A DNA stretch of 64,000 nt, taken from Synanceia verrucosa. Its lineage: Eukaryota > Chordata > Actinopteri > Perciformes > Synanceiidae. Made by a program: the position numbers and the translations under genes. The notes beneath the pieces were generated by a model that saw only the letters and a program-made list of their open reading frames with translations, was not told the origin of the DNA and ran no database searches. This document shows positions 59,184 to 64,000 of this stretch, one piece after another. Location: assembly GCA_029721515.1 (NCBI GenBank), contig CM056556.1, positions 23,488,169 to 23,552,168 of the forward strand. The letters run 5' to 3'. Every line of letters begins with the position of its first letter. The first letter of the stretch is position 1.

Positions 59184-61499
59184 GAACATGATTGGTACTG
59201 AACACTGCTGGACTAAAAAGAGCACACGATCACAAAACATTCAATAATAACCTTATTTCAATAAACTGATGACCGATGTGTGTTTCCATGGTGATCGTCA
59301 GATCCTGGTCCTACAAATGGAAATATGACTTTGGTCCAGACTGAAATATCTCAGCAACTATTAAATGGATCCACTGAAACCTGAAACTTCAGTAGGATGA
59401 AAATCAGAAACAACAGACAAAAGCAATACTTGTGTTTCTGATGAATCTTATGACTGACTTGAATGGGAAGCTCCTTCAAGTGACCATGATGCTTTATTTA
59501 CGCAGGGAGAGTCGACACTAAAAGTGTCAGCCTGTGCCCGTAAAGACTCGAACAAATAGCTGGAGGAGCCAATCACACCTCATTGACCTGTTTGTTCAGG
59601 GAGGAGGAAATGTTTTATCCTTGACTAAATGTTACCCTGCTCAGATTACATCCTCTCCTCTCAAACATAGACCATAAAGATATGCCTGTAAGAGACTGTG
59701 TGGTCTCCAAACCGGGTTTTCTAAAACCTGGTTTATCACTGATCACCAAGTCTGACAGATATTGGATCCCATTTGGTCAAATGAGGCTGAGGTGGACCAA
59801 GCAAACTGCAATCACAACAGTACCGTGTGATAGGTTGAGACGATGTCAGTCAACACAAAGACGTCCATAAACTTTCTTCCTTCCTTCTTTAAAGGAAGAG
59901 TTTTACATTTTAGGATATATGCCTGGTGTAGTGGTTAGCACTGTTGCCTCACAGCAAGAAGGTACCGGGTTCGAATCCCGGCCCGGGGCCTTTCTGTGTG
60001 GAGTTTGCATGTTCTCCCCGTGTCTGCGTGGGTTCTCTCCGGGTACTCCGGCTTCCTCCCACCATCCAAAAAGAAACATGCATGGGGATTGGATTAATTG
60101 GTTAATTTAAATTGACCGTGGGTGTGAGTGTGAGTGGTTGTCTGTCTCTATGTGACTGTGATGTGATGAGGTGGTGACTTGTCCAGGGTGTGCCCTGCCT
60201 TCCACCCTAAAACAGCTGGGATAGGCTCCAGTCCCCCCGTGACCCTATGAGGATAAGCGGTAGACTTTGTCCAAAACTAACAAAATCCACCTGCTAGCAC
60301 TTGTAAAACTAACTTCTTTATGTGCTGTATTTTGTGTGTTAACCCCTACATGAACTGAGAAGTAAAAACAACAACATGCCATTTACAGGGGTTATGAGCC
60401 AGACTTCTTGTCTGAGACCAGGAACTTTCTGTAGTTTGGGACCACATCATGATCCTTCAATTCCTACGGGAACCCTGTAGGACACGTTATCATGTTTGAT
60501 TCTCACAACCACATCCAAGCAGACTCATTGTCCAATAAAGTTTCTGCACAAGTCCAACACTGTCTGTCGGTGTAGGACTGACTAATAACATTATATTTAT
60601 TATATTTAACCGTACACTGTGACTGACTGAGACTGCTTCCAATGACTACAGCCTCAGTCTTACCTGGGTCTGCTGACAGAACTACTGACAGAGATCCTTT
60701 ATTAAATCTACTAATGCCACACTGTAAAAATACTACACTACAATTAAAGGCTTAATTAAGTAACTATTACTATTCACTATGATGTTTATGGAATAATATT
60801 ACTGCTGCATGTCAGGGTGTGTTGTATGTTTTACTGCTGAATAGGTCTGGGTATGAATACCTTCTATAAAATCCTTGTGTGTTTGTAGCATCTCCTTTAA
60901 GAACCACATATCTCTAAAAAGTTAGCTTTTCATGATGTCTGCTTTGTGGCGATGCATTTTCCAGTTGAACAAAGAGGCTTTTTAAATACTTTACTTGAGA
61001 AGTAGGAGGATTTATTTGACAAATTGTAATTTCTACTGACTAAAGCTATCAACAAACAAATGTAGTGGATTAAAAATTACATTTACCGCTGAGATGTGTA
61101 GTGGAGAGGAAACATGACGTTGAAATAGTACAAATAGCCTACTTTAAATGTAATGTTCTGTACATTTGGCCTTCTTATGTAAATGTACTTAAGTTTCATT
61201 CCCCCCGATTGGTTACAGACTGATGACTGACAGACAACTGACTGAATAAGTATAATTTACCTTCATGTGACCGACTGACTGACAGTTAATAGGCCGTTTT
61301 AATGATCTCAGTCTCTGACTCCAGATCCAGACCATCACCTGTCTATCTGCCGACATCAAGGAGGCTCAACAGGAAGCCGAGCCGGGCTGTGTGGTACAAG
61401 TTCGAACACACCTGGACACCCAGTAAACCAGAAACCCGAGGAGCATAGGCTAAGGGGTGAGGAGGGAGGGGAAGTGGAAGCAGATTAAGGTTTTCTCAC
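59184..61499. other. gramd4 5' intron
   Basis: Lies between the first coding exon and the untranslated first exon. Contains one full V-SINE (59921-60264). Nothing else recognised. Confidence 0.6.
59921..60264 (+). mobile_element. V-SINE, best-preserved copy, intact tRNA-like head
   Basis: Head GCCTGGTGTAGTGGTTAGCA (A-box-like) and a perfect pol III B box GGTTCGAATCC at 59968-59978. Then core CTGTGTGGAGTTTGCATG and 3' part to GATAAGCGGTAGA, lacking the final GGAT repeats. Confidence 0.9.
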
Positions 61500-61870
61500 C
61501 GTAAACTGAAGCTGGAGCAAACTTCCCCCTCCTCTCTATCCCAACAGTCCAAACCGGCTCAACTCCGCTCGAGGTTCCTCTCAGATCTGCTGCAGACCAC
61601 AGCTCCCTCTGCCCCAATCAGCTGGTTCAGACGTGGAGGTTTTAGTAGATTCAGAAACACAGGTATACACGGTCCGTCTCCTCTACCTGGTACTGTAATA
61701 ATCACTGCTGTGGGCGGGGTGGCCGGCGGCAGACAAACAAGGAAGTGACGCAATCACGCAGCGCGCTTAAAGCGAACGTCAGGGCGGAACGTATGGGCGG
61801 AACCCTGAACAGCCGGTTTTCTGTTTCCGGAAGAACTTTGAAGTAAGGAAGTTTGACAGACAGTCCTGTG
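61500..61870. promoter_or_regulatory. Divergent promoter and gramd4 untranslated first exon
   Basis: On the minus strand a donor (GTTTACG|GTGAGAAAAC) at 61500 ends a likely non-coding gramd4 exon reaching to about 61700. To its right, CpG-rich DNA holds GC boxes (GGGCGGGG about 61714, GGGCGG about 61782 and 61795) and an ETS-like CCGGAAG (about 61827). The nucleotidase-like gene starts on the other strand just beyond. There is no TATA box. Confidence 0.7.
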
Positions 61871-61941
61871 GCTGTGGACAGGTGGGTAGGTTCATCTGTT
61901 AGACCCTTTATAACCTGCTGGGTTTCAGCTGAGAGCTGGAC

Positions 61942-62496
61942 ATGGTGTCTACGATCCAGAACACCGACGTGAAGCAGGTAAGATTCACCTGAGGCAGTTT
62001 GTGTGTGGATGTGTCAACTGTAAAGACCGAAGAGCTCAACTCTCTACTGGATGTCCAAAATTAAAATGATATGAAAACTCGACGTATAGTGTATGTGTGG
62101 CGAATTGCCGTGCGTGAACTAATCATTTAAACTGTACTGTAAACCGTGACACAACAACTTGGTACGCAGTACTAATATGGCATATTTTGTAATAGAGAGT
62201 GAGACCATAGACTGTAGAATAAGAGGATAAAATGCTGACGTACAGGTAGTTAAATGGATATATGAGGTAAAACTTCCAGGTTTCACTTCCAACTATGTTA
62301 TTTGTTTCAGAATTGTTCCGTGTCGGCCTTTGTCTTTGGTTTGGTGATGTGTTCAGATGCAGTTTCTCTGTCTCCTCCGCAGAAAGATGCTGCACGTGCA
62401 GTGGTTGTCGCGGTAACGTCTCGTGCTGTGTTTGAACCTGAAGCTCGTGACGGTGATGATGTCCACGGGGTGGGCGTGGCTTTCCCCCTGCTGCAG
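61942..62496 (+). CDS. Cytosolic 5'-nucleotidase (NT5C1-type)-like, first two exons (partial)
   Basis: Exon 61942-61977 (MVSTIQNTDVKQ) joins exon 62383-62496 in phase 0. The second exon reads KDAARAVVVAVTSRAVFEPE, then GVGVAFPLLQ. This resembles the start of cytosolic 5'-nucleotidase I proteins (AVTIAVSSR...F..., then PG.AFPFV), which dephosphorylate AMP and related nucleotides. The catalytic part lies outside the window, so the function rests on about 50 residues. The intron after 62496 continues past the window and contains a (CA)n run and a LINE. The gene is head-to-head with gramd4. Confidence 0.55.
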
Positions 62497-62674
62497 GTCA
62501 TCTTTAAACATCTGTCATCAATTTAAAAACTGGTTTGTGTATGTAGAGAATTCATAAGCCATATTCGATGCCTGCATGTAAAAACATGTTTATATGCTTC
62601 TTCCTCTGTGCCACAGAGCTCCATTTTTGTTCACTGAGCCATACTGTTTTTTCATTACCGCGCACACGCGCACA

Positions 62675-62708
<34 letters not shown>

Positions 62709-63289
62709 GTACTTTGACTCAGTCCCACATACCCTATCCTGCTGCCCCAAATACTCTCTAGAGCACCACATGTGGATTAATCAGCCCCTGAAAATAGTCC
62801 TAAATCAAATGACTATTTCCTCCTGTGAATAATGTTTGAAAAAGCTACACTGGCCAGTTGGAAATGTCTGAGTCTTCTTTATGAAATGTATACCTTGTGA
62901 GCAGACATTGGCATCAAAGAAAGGTCAGGAAGTTTATTCTTCTCTGGCATCTGTTGCTGCTGATGTGGGTTGGATTTTTCTAAAGAAAGGGTAAAGAGGA
63001 AATGAGATGAAACAGTTTTTGTATTTAAACTAAATTGAAGAACCACCAAAACATAATTTCTTGTTCTAACAAAAACATGATCTCAGAATAACCATTTGAT
63101 CTCTTAATAGAGTGCTACCTGAGGATGGGATATGAATCCCAGAGGTCATATGGTTGAAAAAGCATATGTATGTATGACCTGTAAATGATATAATGTTGTT
63201 GTAATAAAAAGAGAAAAAAAAAGGCTGGAGCCTGGCCTGGTGGTAGTGGATGGAGCCTGGTGGTAGTGGCTGGAGTCACGACCATTTAA
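62497..63289. other. Intron of the nucleotidase-like gene
   Basis: Contains CGCACA/(CA)n repeats at about 62660-62708 and A-rich sequence near 63215. No exon recognised. Confidence 0.55.
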
Positions 63290-64000
63290 CTTGCCCTTTC
63301 ACTTTCACTGCGTCATTCTTCTCAGTCTTGAACCGTTGGATCTTCTGTATGTCTCTTTGCAAAGGAATTTTCATTTTATTCGCAGGTCCACTTGACATAT
63401 TCTTGTATTGATCATTATTTTTTGGATAAAATATTATTGTCTTCAGTGACACTATGTAAATACTCAACAACAGTCATTTCGGATCATGCCCCCCTCCTGC
63501 TGGACTTGGATTTAATTCCAAAGGGTGATAGACACTCAACTTGGCGACTGAACACAGGGTTGTTGTCTTCCGATACATTTTGCAAATTTATGTCAGAGAA
63601 GATTTCTTTTTTTGTGCAAACTCATAAATCTGAGTCTACCTCCCCCTTCCTGTTATGGGCAACTCTTAAAGCAGTAATACGTGGTGAGGTTATTTCTTGT
63701 AGTGCCAAGTTGGGCAAACAGAGGAAGCAAAGACAACAAGAGCTATTTAAAGCAATTCTGCAAATAGACAGACAGCTCTCCTCTTCTCCCAACAGTATTC
63801 TTCAGACAGAGAGACTGAAGCTCCAAAATGAATTTGATATAATCTCCACAAATAAAGCAGAATTCCTTTTAAGGCACACAAAGAGCATGTATTACGAACA
63901 TGGTGACAGGGCTGGTCGGCTGCTAGCATCGACACTTAAGCGGCAAACTACATCCCCATTTATTACTCAAATTTGTAAAAGCCTCTGTACCTTTGCTAAA
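63290..64000 (+). mobile_element. L1-type LINE ORF2, open frame leaving the window
   Basis: From about 63363 to the window end one frame stays open for more than 200 codons. It reads KEFSFYSQVHLTYSCIDHYF, then VISDHAPLLLDLDL (the SDH of the endonuclease active site), then a linker with FLLRHTKSMYYEHGDRAGRLLA, which precedes the reverse transcriptase in fish L1 ORF2. The upstream endonuclease portion is missing or decayed, so the copy is 5'-truncated. Whether the reverse transcriptase is intact lies outside the window. Confidence 0.8.

Noticed and set aside
59921..59985. Possible tRNA gene
   Set aside because: The perfect B box belongs to a V-SINE head followed by the SINE core; no tRNA cloverleaf is supported.
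1..64000. Prokaryotic features (operons, CRISPR, Shine-Dalgarno sites)
   Set aside because: The window is vertebrate nuclear DNA; repeated units are microsatellites, minisatellites and mobile elements.

Overview
This is eukaryotic, intron-rich, AT-rich DNA from a ray-finned (teleost) fish. The evidence is GT/AG-spliced vertebrate genes, several V-SINE copies with the conserved vertebrate core, Tc1 transposons, fish-type LINE fragments, foldback MITEs and long (TA)n, (GT)n and (CA)n microsatellites. The species cannot be named from sequence alone. Exon models below were built by eye from reading frame, splice dinucleotides, phase agreement and family resemblance recalled from memory; no search was run.

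Layout: (1) 104-783 (+), last exons of a ZP3-like egg-coat gene. (2) 1517-3154 (-), a RING/B-box/coiled-coil/PRY-SPRY TRIM ubiquitin ligase of the fish bloodthirsty/finTRIM type, with a non-coding first exon and an ISRE at its promoter. (3) 5780-7391, a Tc1 transposon with 51-bp identical inverted repeats and one frameshift. (4) 9502-20355 (+), a complete 13-exon ceramide kinase gene (cerk). (5) 26305-28258 (+), a small TATA-box gene for a 138-residue secreted, prohormone-like protein. (6) 30512-43255 (+), a complete 15-exon cdhr5 (mucin-like protocadherin). (7) 46386-61.7 kb (-), gramd4, 19 coding exons. (8) 61942-62496 (+), first two exons of a cytosolic 5'-nucleotidase-like gene sharing a divergent CpG/GC-box promoter with gramd4. 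(9) about 63300-64000 (+), an L1-type LINE open frame leaving the window.

The main point of interest is gene 5. In human, SCT (secretin) lies immediately upstream of CDHR5 in the same orientation. Here an unrecognised, TATA-driven, four-coding-exon gene with a signal peptide, basic cleavage sites and a 28-residue candidate peptide with a weak glucagon/secretin-family pattern sits exactly there. A divergent teleost secretin-locus gene is therefore a serious but unproven possibility. The pair sits between cerk and gramd4, which are convergent neighbours in human, so two mammalian neighbourhoods (11p15.5 and 22q13) appear joined.

The genes otherwise do not form one pathway: egg coat, antiviral-type TRIM, sphingolipid kinase, candidate gut/brain peptide, intestinal brush-border adhesion, a GRAM-domain membrane protein and nucleotide metabolism. 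Transposon remnants fill many introns and in several places touch splice sites or 3'UTRs.
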